A stretch of DNA of 45,671 nt. Origin: Thermoleophilia bacterium (GTDB taxonomy: Bacteria > Actinomycetota > Thermoleophilia > Gaiellales > Gaiellaceae). The notes beneath the pieces were generated by a model. It saw only the letters and a list, made by a program, of their open reading frames with translations. It had not been told where the DNA came from and did not search any database. The position numbers and the translations under genes are program-made. Of the stretch, positions 14,623-23,286 are shown piece after piece (position 1 is the first letter of the stretch; each line of letters begins with the position of its first letter). Location: contig JAHDVS010000015.1 of the NCBI GenBank assembly GCA_023382435.1, positions 1 through 45,671 of the forward strand. Direction: 5' to 3'.

Positions 14623-16256
14623 CCGCGCTCTACCGCAAGTACCGGCCGCTCGACTTCGACGAGGTGGTCGGGCAGGAGGCGGTCGTGCGCACGCTACGCA
14701 ACGCGATCGAGCGCGACCTCGTCCGCCAGGCCTACCTGTTCGCAGGCCCGCGCGGGACCGGCAAGACCTCGCTCGCCCGGATCGTCGCGAAGTCGCTCAA
14801 CTGCGAGCAGGGACCGACCGCGACCCCGTGCCGGGAGTGCACGTCCTGCCGCACGATCGCAGCCGGGACGTCCCTCGACGTGGTCGAGATGGACGCCGCC
14901 TCCCAGCGCGGGATCGACGACGTGCGCGAGATCCGCGAGCGGGTCGTCCTCCAGCCCGTCCAGGGCCGCTACAAGGTCTACATCCTCGACGAGGCACACC
15001 AGCTCACGACGGCCGCTTTCAACGCGCTCCTGAAGCTGATCGAGGAGCCGCCGCCCCACCTCGTCTTCATCTTCTGTACGACCGAGCTGGCGAAGATGAT
15101 CGAGACCGTTCGCTCCCGCTGCCAGACGTTCCTGTTCCAGCGCCCGCGGCTCGCGGAGCTGGCGCGGCTCTTGCGACGCGTCGCCGACGGCGAGGGGATC
15201 GAGACGCCCGAAGCCGCGCTCGCCCTGATCGCCCGCAGCGCCCGCGGCAGCTTCCGCGACGCGGTCTCCACGCTCGACCAGATCGCCTCCGCCACCGGCG
15301 GCCACGTCACTGTCCAGTCCGTGCTCGAGCTGCTGGGAGCCGTCGAGGAGGAGGCGCTGTTTCGCCTCTGCGACCTCGTCGTCGACCGCGACGCCGCCGG
15401 CGCGATCCTGTTCGTCGAGGAGCTCGCCGACCAGGGTCACGACCTCGCCCGGCTCGTCACCGACCTGCTCGAGCACCTGCGCCACCTGCTGCTCGTCCAG
15501 CACACCGGCGACCTCCCCGACTCCGTCCCCGTCACCGACGAGACCCGCGAGCGGCTGCGCGCCCAGGCCAACCAGCTCGGCCAGGCCGAGGTGCTGCGCC
15601 TGATCGACCTGCTCGCCGTCGCCGTCGACGATATTCGCCAGGGCGGCGACCCGCGGCTCCCGCTCGAGCTCGCGCTCGTGAAGGTCACCCGGCCCCGGGC
15701 CGACCACTCGCGCGAGGCGCTGCTACTCCGCCTCGAGCAGCTCGAGGGGCGCGCCGGGCGCCCCGAGCCTCCCCCTCCTGTCCCCGCCCCCACGGGCGCC
15801 CCGGCCCGGGTGGCCCCGGCGCCCGAGCCCTCTCCCGCCGAGCCCGAGACCCCGCCCGCGGCCGGCGAGCCGCCGCTCGAGCTCGAGCAGCTCCAGCAGC
15901 TCTGGCGCCAGGCGGTGCTGCCCGCGCTCCAGGAGCGCTCGATCCCGACCGCGTCGATGCTCCACGAGGCGCGCCCGGTCGAGCTCGCGGGTAGCCGCCT
16001 CGTGGTCGAGTTCCCGCCGTCCGCGTCGTTCCATCGCAACCTCGCCGAGGAGCCGCGCAACGCCGGCCTGCTCGCCGAGGTGCTGCACGAGGTCACCGGC
16101 CGGCGGCTAACGCTCGCCTTCGCGGTCGGCGCGGAGGATCCCACCGAGACAACAGGGGAGCCCGCCGGGCAGCCCGCCAGCGAAGAGGAGCTGTTCTCGC
16201 TCCTCAAGGACACGTTCCAGGCCCACGAGCTCGCGGACGGAAAGGACACGCCGTGA
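14619..16256 (+). CDS. dnaX: DNA polymerase III subunit gamma/tau
   Basis: Clamp-loader ATPase that loads the beta clamp and, as tau, tethers polymerase cores. The 545-residue protein starts TALYRKYRPLDFDEVVGQE, then P-loop GPRGTGKTS (43-51), zinc-binding Cys at about 62, 71, 74 and 77, Walker B YILDEAHQL (121-129) and the arginine-finger segment TVRSRCQTF (about 165-173). A Pro/Ala-rich linker (about 385-415) precedes a small C-terminal domain ending near residue 510. I see no run of A or T that would favour programmed frameshifting into a shorter gamma. GTG 14619 fits the family N terminus and overlaps a mini-ORF stop. Its own stop overlaps the ybaB start as GTGA. Confidence 0.96.
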   Translation: MTALYRKYRPLDFDEVVGQEAVVRTLRNAIERDLVRQAYLFAGPRGTGKTSLARIVAKSLNCEQGPTATPCRECTSCRTIAAGTSLDVVEMDAASQRGIDDVREIRERVVLQPVQGRYKVYILDEAHQLTTAAFNALLKLIEEPPPHLVFIFCTTELAKMIETVRSRCQTFLFQRPRLAELARLLRRVADGEGIETPEAALALIARSARGSFRDAVSTLDQIASATGGHVTVQSVLELLGAVEEEALFRLCDLVVDRDAAGAILFVEELADQGHDLARLVTDLLEHLRHLLLVQHTGDLPDSVPVTDETRERLRAQANQLGQAEVLRLIDLLAVAVDDIRQGGDPRLPLELALVKVTRPRADHSREALLLRLEQLEGRAGRPEPPPPVPAPTGAPARVAPAPEPSPAEPETPPAAGEPPLELEQLQQLWRQAVLPALQERSIPTASMLHEARPVELAGSRLVVEFPPSASFHRNLAEEPRNAGLLAEVLHEVTGRRLTLAFAVGAEDPTETTGEPAGQPASEEELFSLLKDTFQAHELADGKDTP

Positions 16257-16573
16257 AGATGGACATGAACAAGATGATGAAGCAGGTTCAGGAGATGCAG
16301 GCCCAGATGGCCAGGGCCCAGGAGGAGCTCGCCGCCGAGACGGTCGAGGCTTCCGCCGGAGGCGGCATCGTGCGCGTCAAGGCGACCGGCGCGGGCGAGG
16401 TGATCGGGGTGAAGATCGCCCCGGAGGCGATCGACCCCGACGACCCGGAGATGCTTGAGGACCTCGTCCTCGCCGCCGTCAACGAGGCGCTGCGAAACGC
16501 GCAGGAGCTGATGCAGTCGCGACTCGGCGGAGCCATGGGCGGCCTCGGAGGCCTCGGCCTCCCCGGCATGTGA
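16253..16573 (+). CDS. ybaB: YbaB/EbfC nucleoid-associated protein
   Basis: A 106-residue DNA-binding dimer that usually sits between dnaX and recR, as here. The N-terminal helix MDMNKMMKQVQEMQAQMARA is Met/Gln-rich and amphipathic; VEASAGGGIVRVKATGAGEV and I-x-P-E-A-I-D-P-D-D-P-E-M-L form the family core. The tail is Gly/Leu/Met-rich (GGLGGLGLPGM). GTG 16253 overlaps the dnaX TGA; an ATG two codons later is possible. Proposed roles in the family are nucleoid organisation and support of RecFOR-type repair. Confidence 0.95.
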   Translation: MKMDMNKMMKQVQEMQAQMARAQEELAAETVEASAGGGIVRVKATGAGEVIGVKIAPEAIDPDDPEMLEDLVLAAVNEALRNAQELMQSRLGGAMGGLGGLGLPGM

Positions 16574-16601
16574 GCGCCGCCCCGCCGGGCAGAATGACGA
16601 C

Positions 16602-17195
16602 GTGTTCAGCCCGGTCGTCGACGAGCTGATCTCGCAGCTGACGCGCCTCCCGGGCGTCGGCACCCGCACGGCCCAGCGGCTCGCCTTCCACCTGCTGCGC
16701 GTGCCGAAAGAGGATGCGCTCGCGCTCGCGGACGCGATCCGGGCGGCGAAGGAGCGGGTCGGGTTCTGCCGCGAGTGCGGCAACCTGACCGAGGAGGAGG
16801 TGTGCCGGGTCTGCGCCGACCCCCGCCGCGACCACACCGTCGTATGCGTCGTCGAGCAGCCCGCCGACGTGCTCTCGCTCGAGCGGACGCACGAGTACCG
16901 CGGCGTCTACCACGTCCTCGGAGGGGCGCTCTCGCCGCTCGACGGCGTCGAGCCCGAGCACCTGCGCATCGCCGCCCTGCTCCGCCGCGTCGAGCGCGAC
17001 GGCGTCGCCGAGGTCGTGCTCGCCACCAACCCGACCATGACCGGCGAGGCGACCGCCGGGTTCATCGCCGAGCGCCTGCGCGGCCGGACACGGGTGACCC
17101 GGCTCGCGAGCGGGCTGCCGGTCGGAAGCGATCTCGAGTACGCGGACGAGGTCACGCTGGGGCGCGCCCTCTCGGGCCGGCGCGAGATGGCGTAG
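16602..17195 (+). CDS. recR: recombination protein RecR
   Basis: A 197-residue ring-forming DNA-binding protein acting with RecO and RecF to load RecA at gaps. It has the N-terminal helix-hairpin-helix LTRLPGVGTRTAQRLAFH (13-30), a zinc finger with Cys at about 56, 59, 68 and 71 (CRECGNLTEEEVCRVC), and the Toprim domain (VCVVEQPADVLSLERT, then YHVLGGALSPLDGVEP). The C-terminal Walker-B-like element ASGLPVGSDLEYADEVTLGRAL is complete. GTG 16602 lies 6 bases after a weak CAGAAT and fits the usual family start M-[YF]-x-P. Confidence 0.96.
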   Translation: MFSPVVDELISQLTRLPGVGTRTAQRLAFHLLRVPKEDALALADAIRAAKERVGFCRECGNLTEEEVCRVCADPRRDHTVVCVVEQPADVLSLERTHEYRGVYHVLGGALSPLDGVEPEHLRIAALLRRVERDGVAEVVLATNPTMTGEATAGFIAERLRGRTRVTRLASGLPVGSDLEYADEVTLGRALSGRREMA

Positions 17196-17213
17196 CCCCG
17201 TCGGGCGCGTCCG

Positions 17214-17219
17214 TACAAT
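17214..17219 (+). promoter_or_regulatory. -10 element of lysC
   Basis: TACAAT ends 9 bases before the lysC ATG at 17229, giving a leader of only about two bases. No -35 of note 17 bases upstream. It supports the longer lysC start rather than ATG 17304. Confidence 0.5.
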
Positions 17220-17228
17220 GGCCCGGCG

Positions 17229-18482
17229 ATGACCGTCTCCGAGCAGACGCTCGTTCCCGGGGCCGGGCGCACGGCAGCGCCACCGCGCCTCGGAACGGTG
17301 GTGATGAAGTTCGGTGGCACGTCCGTTGGCGACCCCGAGAGGATCAAACGGGTCGCCGGGCGCCTCGTCGCCGCGCGGGAGGCCGGCGCGCGCGTCGTCG
17401 GCGTCGTCTCCGCGATGGGGCGCACGACGGACGAGCTGATCGGCCTCGCCCGGGAGGTCGCGTCCCGCCCGGACCCGCGCGAGCTCGACATGCTGCTCTC
17501 GACGGGGGAGCGCATCTCCTGCGCACTCGTCGCGATGGCAGCGCGCGAGCTCGGGCACGAGGCGATCTCGCTGACCGGGTCGCAGGCTGGGATCATCACC
17601 GACTCGGTGCACACGAAGGCCAAGATCGTCGAAGTGCGCGCGACCCGGATCAACGCAGCGCTCGACCGGGCGCAGATCGTCCTCGTCGCCGGGTTCCAGG
17701 GCATGTCCGCGACCAGGGACATCACCACCCTCGGCCGCGGCGGCTCCGACACGACCGCGGTCGCCCTCGCCGCCGCCCTCGGCGCCGACGCGTGTGAGAT
17801 CTACACGGACGTGGATGGCGTCTTCACCGCCGATCCGCGCGTCGTCCCTGACACGCGCAAGCTGGCCGCGGTCACGTACGCCGAGATGCTCGAGCTGGCC
17901 GCGGCGGGCGCAAAGGTGCTTCAGCTACGCTCGGTCGAGTTCGCACGGAACCACGGCGTCAGGCTGCACGTCCGCTCGACGTTCGGAGACGAGCCCGGCA
18001 CGTGGGTCATTGAGGAGGACGAGCACGTGGAGCGAGCGGCCATCTCTGGAGTCACCCACACCGTGGAGGAGGCCGTGTACCGGGTGCAGGGACCGACGCC
18101 CGCCGTGCTCTTCCCCGCGCTCGCGGGCGCGCACGTCAACGTCGACACGATCATCCAGACGAGCTCCGACGTGATCGTGTTCTCGGCGCCGCTCGAGGAC
18201 CGGGGCACCACCGCCGGCGTTCTCGACGAGCTCGGCGCGAGCTGGTCGGAGCGCGACGATCTCGGCAAGGTCAGCATCGTCGGCGCCGGCATGAAGAGCC
18301 ACCCGGGTGTCGCGGCCCGCACGTTCACGACGCTCCGCGACCTGCGGATCGAGCCCCAGTTCATCTCGACGTCGCCGATCAAGATCGCGTTCTACGTCCC
18401 CCACGGCGAGGTCGAGGAGGCCGTTCGGGCACTCCACGCGGCGTTCGAGCTCGGCTCGGACACCGAGGTTCGCCGTGGGTAG
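17229..18482 (+). CDS. lysC: aspartate kinase
   Basis: Phosphorylates aspartate, the first step to lysine, threonine, methionine and diaminopimelate. The 417-residue protein has [17 protein letters not shown] (about 26-42), the kinase signature; [31 protein letters not shown] (about 177-191), and C-terminal tandem ACT domains (about 265-417; [18 protein letters not shown]), which usually bind lysine and/or threonine. The first 25 residues are an extension relative to many homologues; ATG 17229 is supported by the TACAAT element upstream, while the sequence could also start at 17304. Internal initiation to make a separate beta subunit, known in this family, cannot be judged. Overlaps asd by 8 bases. 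Confidence 0.94.
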   Translation: MTVSEQTLVPGAGRTAAPPRLGTVVMKFGGTSVGDPERIKRVAGRLVAAREAGARVVGVVSAMGRTTDELIGLAREVASRPDPRELDMLLSTGERISCALVAMAARELGHEAISLTGSQAGIITDSVHTKAKIVEVRATRINAALDRAQIVLVAGFQGMSATRDITTLGRGGSDTTAVALAAALGADACEIYTDVDGVFTADPRVVPDTRKLAAVTYAEMLELAAAGAKVLQLRSVEFARNHGVRLHVRSTFGDEPGTWVIEEDEHVERAAISGVTHTVEEAVYRVQGPTPAVLFPALAGAHVNVDTIIQTSSDVIVFSAPLEDRGTTAGVLDELGASWSERDDLGKVSIVGAGMKSHPGVAARTFTTLRDLRIEPQFISTSPIKIAFYVPHGEVEEAVRALHAAFELGSDTEVRRG

Positions 18483-19437
18483 CGCCGCCGGCCCGCGCAT
18501 CGCGGTCGTCGGTGGCACCGGCGCCGTAGGCACGGTCACGCTCGACCTGCTCGCCGGGCGCGGCTTCGCGAGCGTCCGGGCGTTCGCCAGCTCCCGCTCC
18601 GCCGGCAGGACCGTCCGCCTCGGCGAACGGGAACTGCTCGTCGAGGAGGCTACCCCGGAGGCGCTCGAGGCCGGCGACATCGACCTCTGCTTCTTCTCCG
18701 TCGGCACCACGACGTCCAGGAAGCTCGTGCCGCACGCGGTGCGCGGCGGGGCCACCGTGATCGACAAGTCGGACGCGTACCGCCTCACCGACGGGGTCCC
18801 GCTCGTCGTGGCGGGCGTCAACGACGACGCGGTCTCAGCTGCCGACCGGATCGTCGCGAACCCCAACTGCTCGGCGATGCAGCTCACGTGCGCGCTCGCG
18901 CCGCTGCACGAGGCGGCCGGGCTGGCCCGCGTCCGGCTCGCCACCTACCAGTCGATGTCCGGCGCCGGCGACGCGGGGATCGACCGGCTGAAGGCCACGA
19001 AGCCGCTCGAGGCCGACCTCGCGATCGACTGGGAGCCCGAGGGCAACGCGGGCGAGCTGTCCGAGGAGTACAAGCTCCGCGAGGAGACGCGCAAGATCCT
19101 CGGCCTGCCGGAGCTGCCGCTCCACGCCGCCTGCATGCGCGTGCCGGTGCTGGTCGGCCACGCCCAGGCGGTGTGGGTCGAGACCGTCGAGCCGCTCTCC
19201 CCCGAGGCGGCCGCCGCGGTGCTCGAGGCCGCGCCCCACGTTCGGCTCGCAGACGCACCGACCCCCGGGCGGGTCGCCGGGACCGACGAGGTCCACGTCG
19301 GACGCATCCGCCGCGACCCGACCGCCGAGAACGTGCTCGCGCTGCTCGTCGTCAACGACAACCTCCGCAAGGGCGCCGCGCTGAACGCCGTCCAGATCGC
19401 GGAGGGGCTGCTCGCGCGCAGGCTGCTGCCGGCGTAG
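18475..19437 (+). CDS. asd: aspartate-semialdehyde dehydrogenase
   Basis: Reduces aspartyl phosphate with NADPH, directly after LysC. The 320-residue protein starts with [19 protein letters not shown] (Rossmann Gly-rich loop), has SSRSAGRTV and the catalytic Cys at about residue 132 in ANPNCSAMQ, the substrate-binding [15 protein letters not shown], and a C-terminal His in [19 protein letters not shown] 18475 lies upstream of the lysC stop (overlap 8 bases) and matches the usual spacing to the Gly-rich loop. The lysC-asd pair is a common actinobacterial operon. Confidence 0.95.
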   Translation: MGSAAGPRIAVVGGTGAVGTVTLDLLAGRGFASVRAFASSRSAGRTVRLGERELLVEEATPEALEAGDIDLCFFSVGTTTSRKLVPHAVRGGATVIDKSDAYRLTDGVPLVVAGVNDDAVSAADRIVANPNCSAMQLTCALAPLHEAAGLARVRLATYQSMSGAGDAGIDRLKATKPLEADLAIDWEPEGNAGELSEEYKLREETRKILGLPELPLHAACMRVPVLVGHAQAVWVETVEPLSPEAAAAVLEAAPHVRLADAPTPGRVAGTDEVHVGRIRRDPTAENVLALLVVNDNLRKGAALNAVQIAEGLLARRLLPA

Positions 19438-19446
19438 CGGCCCCGC

Positions 19447-20064
19447 TCAGTAGCGCTCGGGCACCGGCTGGGGCGCGAGCAGCTCGCGGGCGACGCGCCA
19501 TGCGCGACCGAGGCGGCGCTCCTCGACGGGCACGAGGCCGCGCAACTCGAGCCGTGCCAGCTCCACGCGGCCCTCCGCCCGGACGATCACGAAGCCGAAG
19601 TCGGCGAGGAAGTCGGACGGGAACACGGTCCGGTGGGCGAGGAACCGCTCGTGCACGGAGCTGGCCTCCGGGTAGCGATATCCGAACGCCTCGATCGCCC
19701 TCAGCTTGCGATCCCGGGCTTCGCCGATCACCGAGAGGAACAGGCTCTGCATCACCCAGGGACTCGACGGATCGACGAGGTACGCGCAGGTGATCAGAAC
19801 CGCATCCTCCGACGGTGGGCCCGCGGGGAGCTGGAAAGCGCGTGGGAACAGCGTCGCGGGTCCGTACTGGACGAACCCGAGCAGGCGCTCCCCGTCATCC
19901 CGGTAGAGCGTCCCCCAGGCCCCCCACTCCTCTTCGGCCCGCTCGGCCCAGCGGGCCTTGGCGGGCGTGCGGGCGCCACGCGACTGCCAGAAGACGCAGT
20001 CGACGCAGACGGGCGGGGCAGAGGGGAGCGTCGCGGCCGTGACCGGGAGCAGGCGGTAGCTCAT
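19447..20064 (-). CDS. GNAT-like acetyltransferase-family protein (tentative)
   Basis: A 205-residue cytosolic protein starting MSYRLLPVTAATLPSAPPVC. The strand pair GTLYRDDGERLLGFVQYGPAT and AVLITCAYLVDPSSPWVMQSLFLSVIGEARDRKLRAIEAFGYRY follow the GNAT order (central beta strands, then a helix with an acceptor-side loop), and the C-terminal FLADFGFVIVRAEGRVELARLEL is typical of GNAT ends. The Q/R-x-x-G-x-G/A acetyl-CoA loop is not clear, so function as an active enzyme is uncertain. Its CVDCVFW near residue 20 could bind metal. ATG 20064 is the natural start. It stands downstream of the metallophosphoesterase on the same strand. Confidence 0.55.
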   Translation of the reverse strand: MSYRLLPVTAATLPSAPPVCVDCVFWQSRGARTPAKARWAERAEEEWGAWGTLYRDDGERLLGFVQYGPATLFPRAFQLPAGPPSEDAVLITCAYLVDPSSPWVMQSLFLSVIGEARDRKLRAIEAFGYRYPEASSVHERFLAHRTVFPSDFLADFGFVIVRAEGRVELARLELRGLVPVEERRLGRAWRVARELLAPQPVPERY

Positions 20065-20101
20065 GCCGCCAGTGTAGGCCGCCCCGATCCGCGCCAGCGC
20101 C

Positions 20102-20929
20102 CTAGCCGCGGGCCGAGCGCAGCACGAGCTCGACCGCCTCGGGCCGGGCGCAGAGGCGAAACGGGACGAACGTGGTGCCGAGCCCGCGCGACACCGCGAG
20201 AGTCGTCCCACGGACGCGAAAGATCCCCTCCGCGTAGCGCGGCGAGACGTGCGCGAGCCGCACCTTGCCGCCCGGCCAGGGCAGGCAGATCTGCCCGCCG
20301 TGCAGGTGACCGGAGAGGACGAGCTGGAACGCGCCCGGCGCCAGGCCGTCGACGACCTCCGGGAAGTGGCAGAGCAGGATCCGCAGGTCTGCGGCCGGGT
20401 CGGCCAGCTCCCAGGGGCGCGAGCGCCCGGCTGCGTACGCGAGCGGCTCGACGCCGACGAGCTGAACGCGGGCCTCGCCCGCGTCGATCGTGACGGCCTC
20501 GTCGCGAAGGAGCACGGCGCCCGCGGCAGCGAGATCCGCGACCTCGCGGCCGCCGCTGAACGGGTCGCGTGTGACGGCGACGTCGTGGTTCCCGAGCACG
20601 GCGTAGATGCCGTGCCTCGGCCGGAGGCGTCGCAGGCCGTCGACGAGCTGATGCTCGCCACCCGGTCCGGAGACGAGGTCGCCGGTGATCACAACCAGGT
20701 CGGGTCCGCGCGCGGCCGCCCAGGCGAGCGCCTTCGCGACCGCGCGGCGGGCGAGCGAGGGGGTGCCGAGGTGGAAGTCGGAGAGATGCATGACCGTGAG
20801 CCCGTCGAGCGCCCGCGGCAGACCCGGCAAGGCCAGCTCGAGACGGCGAAGCTCGACCCACTGCGACTCGAACAGGCCCCACGCGAGGCCGGCCCCGAGC
20901 GCCGCCCCGAGCGCCCGCCCCCGACTCAC
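20102..20929 (-). CDS. membrane-associated metallophosphoesterase (YkuE-like)
   Basis: A 275-residue calcineurin-like phosphoesterase. Metal-binding motifs appear in order: HLSDFHLG (about 48-55, D-x-H), VVITGDLVSG (GD), VLGNHDVAV (GNHD), LLCHFPEVVD (H), and LVLSGHLHGGQICLP (GHxH). The N terminus (ALGAALGAGLAWGLFESQWV) is hydrophobic and may anchor the protein. Related YkuE-type enzymes are proposed to act on lipid-linked or UDP-sugar phosphate esters such as UDP-diacylglucosamine; the substrate here is unknown. GTG 20929 overlaps the stop of the small upstream membrane protein as GTGA, which fixes the start and implies coupling. Confidence 0.88.
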   Translation of the reverse strand: MSRGRALGAALGAGLAWGLFESQWVELRRLELALPGLPRALDGLTVMHLSDFHLGTPSLARRAVAKALAWAAARGPDLVVITGDLVSGPGGEHQLVDGLRRLRPRHGIYAVLGNHDVAVTRDPFSGGREVADLAAAGAVLLRDEAVTIDAGEARVQLVGVEPLAYAAGRSRPWELADPAADLRILLCHFPEVVDGLAPGAFQLVLSGHLHGGQICLPWPGGKVRLAHVSPRYAEGIFRVRGTTLAVSRGLGTTFVPFRLCARPEAVELVLRSARG

Positions 20930-21117
20930 CCCGGGCGTGAGTCAGCTTCGAGCCGCTCGCACGCCTCGCCGACCATGCGCCGGATCGCCTCGTGGCGGCC
21001 CGAAGAGCCGCCGTTCCCGACCGGGTCGCCCACCGCCACGCGGCGGCGGGAGATCGCTGCCGCGTACGCGGCAGCGGCGGCCCCGGCGAGCAGAGCGAGC
21101 GCGACTTTCCAGCCCAT
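20926..21117 (-). CDS. small single-pass membrane protein
   Basis: About 63 residues. MGWKVALALLAGAAAAAYAAAIS gives one N-terminal transmembrane segment; the rest is a basic/acidic tail (GRHEAIRRMVGEACERLEAD). No family recognised. ATG 21117 is preferred; GTG 21126 is also in frame. The stop overlaps the start of the metallophosphoesterase (GTGA), so it may be its partner, perhaps a membrane tether. Confidence 0.65.
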   Translation of the reverse strand: MGWKVALALLAGAAAAAYAAAISRRRVAVGDPVGNGGSSGRHEAIRRMVGEACERLEADSRPG

Positions 21118-21191
21118 CGAGCCCACATGCTACGCGCCGGCCGCGACGCCCCGCCGGGCCAGGGCGCCCTGCCCCGACCGGCCCCCGCGTA

Positions 21192-21221
21192 CGTAGGGGC
21201 GGGTCATGACCCGCCCCTACG
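21192..21221. repeat. palindromic intergenic repeat, simple copy
   Basis: A perfect 30-base palindrome (15-base half-sites) beginning CGTAGGGGCGGG, centred on TCATGA and ending CCTACG. Its outer halves match the ends of the element at 2675-2760, and both copies are followed by GACCGATCC[C/T]GG. It lies in the gap between the small membrane protein and the end of sdhE and may also act as a hairpin terminator there. Confidence 0.75.
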
Positions 21222-21286
21222 CGTCCGGACGACCGATCCTGGACCCGGCCAACCGCGGCCCGGCCAGCGCACCGGCGTCGTGCCGG

Positions 21287-22171
21287 CTACGCGAGCTCGA
21301 GCTTCTCGAGCACCGGGCGCATCGAGACGACGTGGCGCTTGAACTTCAGCTCCGCCTCCTCGAGCCCGGCGGCGACTCCGATCAGCTGGGCGAGATGAAA
21401 GATCGGCATCTCGAACGGACGCCCGGTCTGCGCCTCGAGCTTCTGCTGCCAGGCATCGAGCGAGAGGTGACAGAGCGGGCACGGCGTCACCATCGCGTCG
21501 GCGCCGGCATCGAGCGCCTGCTGCACCGGCTGGATCAGCTCGCCGAGCGCGATCTCCTCGCGCGCCTGGATGATCGGGAACCCGCAGCACTTGACCTTGG
21601 CGGGGTAGTCGACCGACTCGCCACCGCAGGCGGCGATGATCGCCTCGAGCGTGTGCGGGCGATCGGGGTCGTCGACTCCGAGCAGCTTCGAGGGCCGCAG
21701 GATCTGACAGCCGTAGAACGGCGCGATCCGCAGCCCCTTCAGCCCCTTGTGCGCGACCTGCTTCAGCTTCTCGTAGCCGTCCCCCTCGGAGACGAGCCAG
21801 AGGAAGTGCTTCACCTCGACGCCGCCGTTGTACGGAGGGACGCCCACGGCCTCCAGGTTCTCGTTGACGCGCTCGCGCAGGGCGTCATCGCCCTTCAACT
21901 GGAGATCGGCCTGGCGCAGGTTGAGCGTGCACACGTTGCAGATCGTCATCAGCGTGTCGGCACCCGTCTGCTCCGCGTAGGCGAGGATGCGCGCGTTCAG
22001 GTGCACGTAGTAGTCGGGCTCGGCCTCGTGGATGTCGCCGGCTCCGCAGCAGGTGACCGACTCGAGCTCCTCGAGCTCGAAGCCGAGCCTCGGCGCGAGC
22101 GCCTGCGTGGCGATGTCGAGCTCCTTGGCGGAGAGCGACGCGAGACAGCCCTTGTAGTAGGCGAGCTTCAT
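21287..22171 (-). CDS. succinate dehydrogenase SdhE/HdrB-like subunit (CCG domains)
   Basis: A 294-residue protein with two CCG domains as in heterodisulfide reductase subunit B: TCCGAGDIHEAEPD (about 40-53), CNVCTLNL (about 78), YGCQILRPS, KCCGFPII (about 195) and TPCPLCHLSLD (about 230). In non-classical (type E) succinate:quinone reductases this subunit replaces the heme-b membrane anchor and probably binds a special [4Fe-4S] or two. It has no transmembrane segments. ATG 22171 overlaps the sdhB stop (ATGA). Since it is transcribed with sdhA and sdhB, a role as their third subunit is likely; a stand-alone Hdr-like function is the alternative. Confidence 0.9.
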   Translation of the reverse strand: MKLAYYKGCLASLSAKELDIATQALAPRLGFELEELESVTCCGAGDIHEAEPDYYVHLNARILAYAEQTGADTLMTICNVCTLNLRQADLQLKGDDALRERVNENLEAVGVPPYNGGVEVKHFLWLVSEGDGYEKLKQVAHKGLKGLRIAPFYGCQILRPSKLLGVDDPDRPHTLEAIIAACGGESVDYPAKVKCCGFPIIQAREEIALGELIQPVQQALDAGADAMVTPCPLCHLSLDAWQQKLEAQTGRPFEMPIFHLAQLIGVAAGLEEAELKFKRHVVSMRPVLEKLELA

Positions 22172-23271
22172 CGGGTGGGGCTCCCTTCCTGGGCGGGCGT
22201 CTCGGGCAGGTACGGCTTCGGGAACGAGCCCGGGCCGTACGGGCCGCGCTCGGCCGCCGCGACGTCCTCGTGCTTCTCGATGCGACCGAGGGCCTTCTCC
22301 CCCTGGACGATCCCGGCTGCGCCGTCGCGCCCCTGCACGCGGACGATGTCGTAGAGACGGCGTGATTCCTTGACGTCCTTCGCGACGTGCGGCGGAAACG
22401 GCGACGGCACCTTGCCACGCCGCGCGAGCGAGAGCGCGAACTTGACCTCCCGGATCGACTTCACGATCCCCTGGGTCTTCGGGACGAGCTCCGTCTCGCG
22501 CAGCCAGCCGGTCGTCTTCGCGGAGTGGACGAACCAGTTCGCGTGGCGTGCGCCCATGTCGCGATCGACCCCGTGGCGCATCGCCTCGGCGCCGAGCTTC
22601 GCGATCGCGTCGCGCGGATCGACGCCCTTGGGGCAACGCTCGTTGCAGAAGTAGCAGCGGGTGCAGGCCCAGATCCCGTGATGGTCGGAATACGCCTCGA
22701 GCCGCTCGACGGCCTTGCGGTCGCGCGGGTCGCCGACGAAGCGAAAGCCCTTGGCCAGCGCGGCCGGCCCGAAGAACTCGGGGTCGGACTCCATCGAGTT
22801 GCACTCCGACACGCAGAGGCCGCACATGATGCAGAGCGACTCCTTGTGGATCGGCCGCATCTGCGCGGGCGTGGCGAGGAACTCCCGCTCCGGCACCTCC
22901 TCGTAGCCCGTCTGGAGCCACGGCTCCATCGCGCGCACCTTCGACCAGAACGGGCTCATGTCGACGACGAGGTCCTTCACGACCGGCAGGTTCCCCATCG
23001 GCGAGATCACGGGGATGCGACCGGTCCGGGCGATCGGCTCCATCCGGGTCTTGCAGGCGAGCACGGCGGCCCCGTCCATCCGCATCCCGCAGGAGCCGCA
23101 GATCATCATCCGGCAGCTCTTGCGGTACGAGAGCGAACCGTCCTGGCGATCCTTGACCAGGTCGAGGACGTCGAGCAGGGTTGCCCATTCGGGCGCGTCG
23201 AGCTCGTAGTCCACGAGCCGCCGCTCGCCGCTCGCCGGGTCGAACCTCCAGATCTTGAGCGCTACCTGCAC
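22168..23271 (-). CDS. sdhB: succinate dehydrogenase iron-sulfur subunit
   Basis: Transfers electrons from SdhA through three clusters. The 367-residue protein has the [2Fe-2S] ligands C53, C58, C61 and C73 (CRMMICGSCGMRM), the [4Fe-4S] motif CIMCGLCVSEC (147-157) and the third-cluster motif CTRCYFCNERCP (203-214). In this last motif the second position is Cys in CxxCxxCxxxCP, so a [4Fe-4S] rather than a [3Fe-4S] cluster is possible, as known for some type E enzymes. It is over 100 residues longer than classical SdhB; the extra C-terminal part (about 245-367) has no obvious motif. GTG 23271, 15 bases after the sdhA stop. Confidence 0.95.
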   Translation of the reverse strand: MQVALKIWRFDPASGERRLVDYELDAPEWATLLDVLDLVKDRQDGSLSYRKSCRMMICGSCGMRMDGAAVLACKTRMEPIARTGRIPVISPMGNLPVVKDLVVDMSPFWSKVRAMEPWLQTGYEEVPEREFLATPAQMRPIHKESLCIMCGLCVSECNSMESDPEFFGPAALAKGFRFVGDPRDRKAVERLEAYSDHHGIWACTRCYFCNERCPKGVDPRDAIAKLGAEAMRHGVDRDMGARHANWFVHSAKTTGWLRETELVPKTQGIVKSIREVKFALSLARRGKVPSPFPPHVAKDVKESRRLYDIVRVQGRDGAAGIVQGEKALGRIEKHEDVAAAERGPYGPGSFPKPYLPETPAQEGSPTR

Positions 23272-23286
23272 GTCACGGATCCCTTC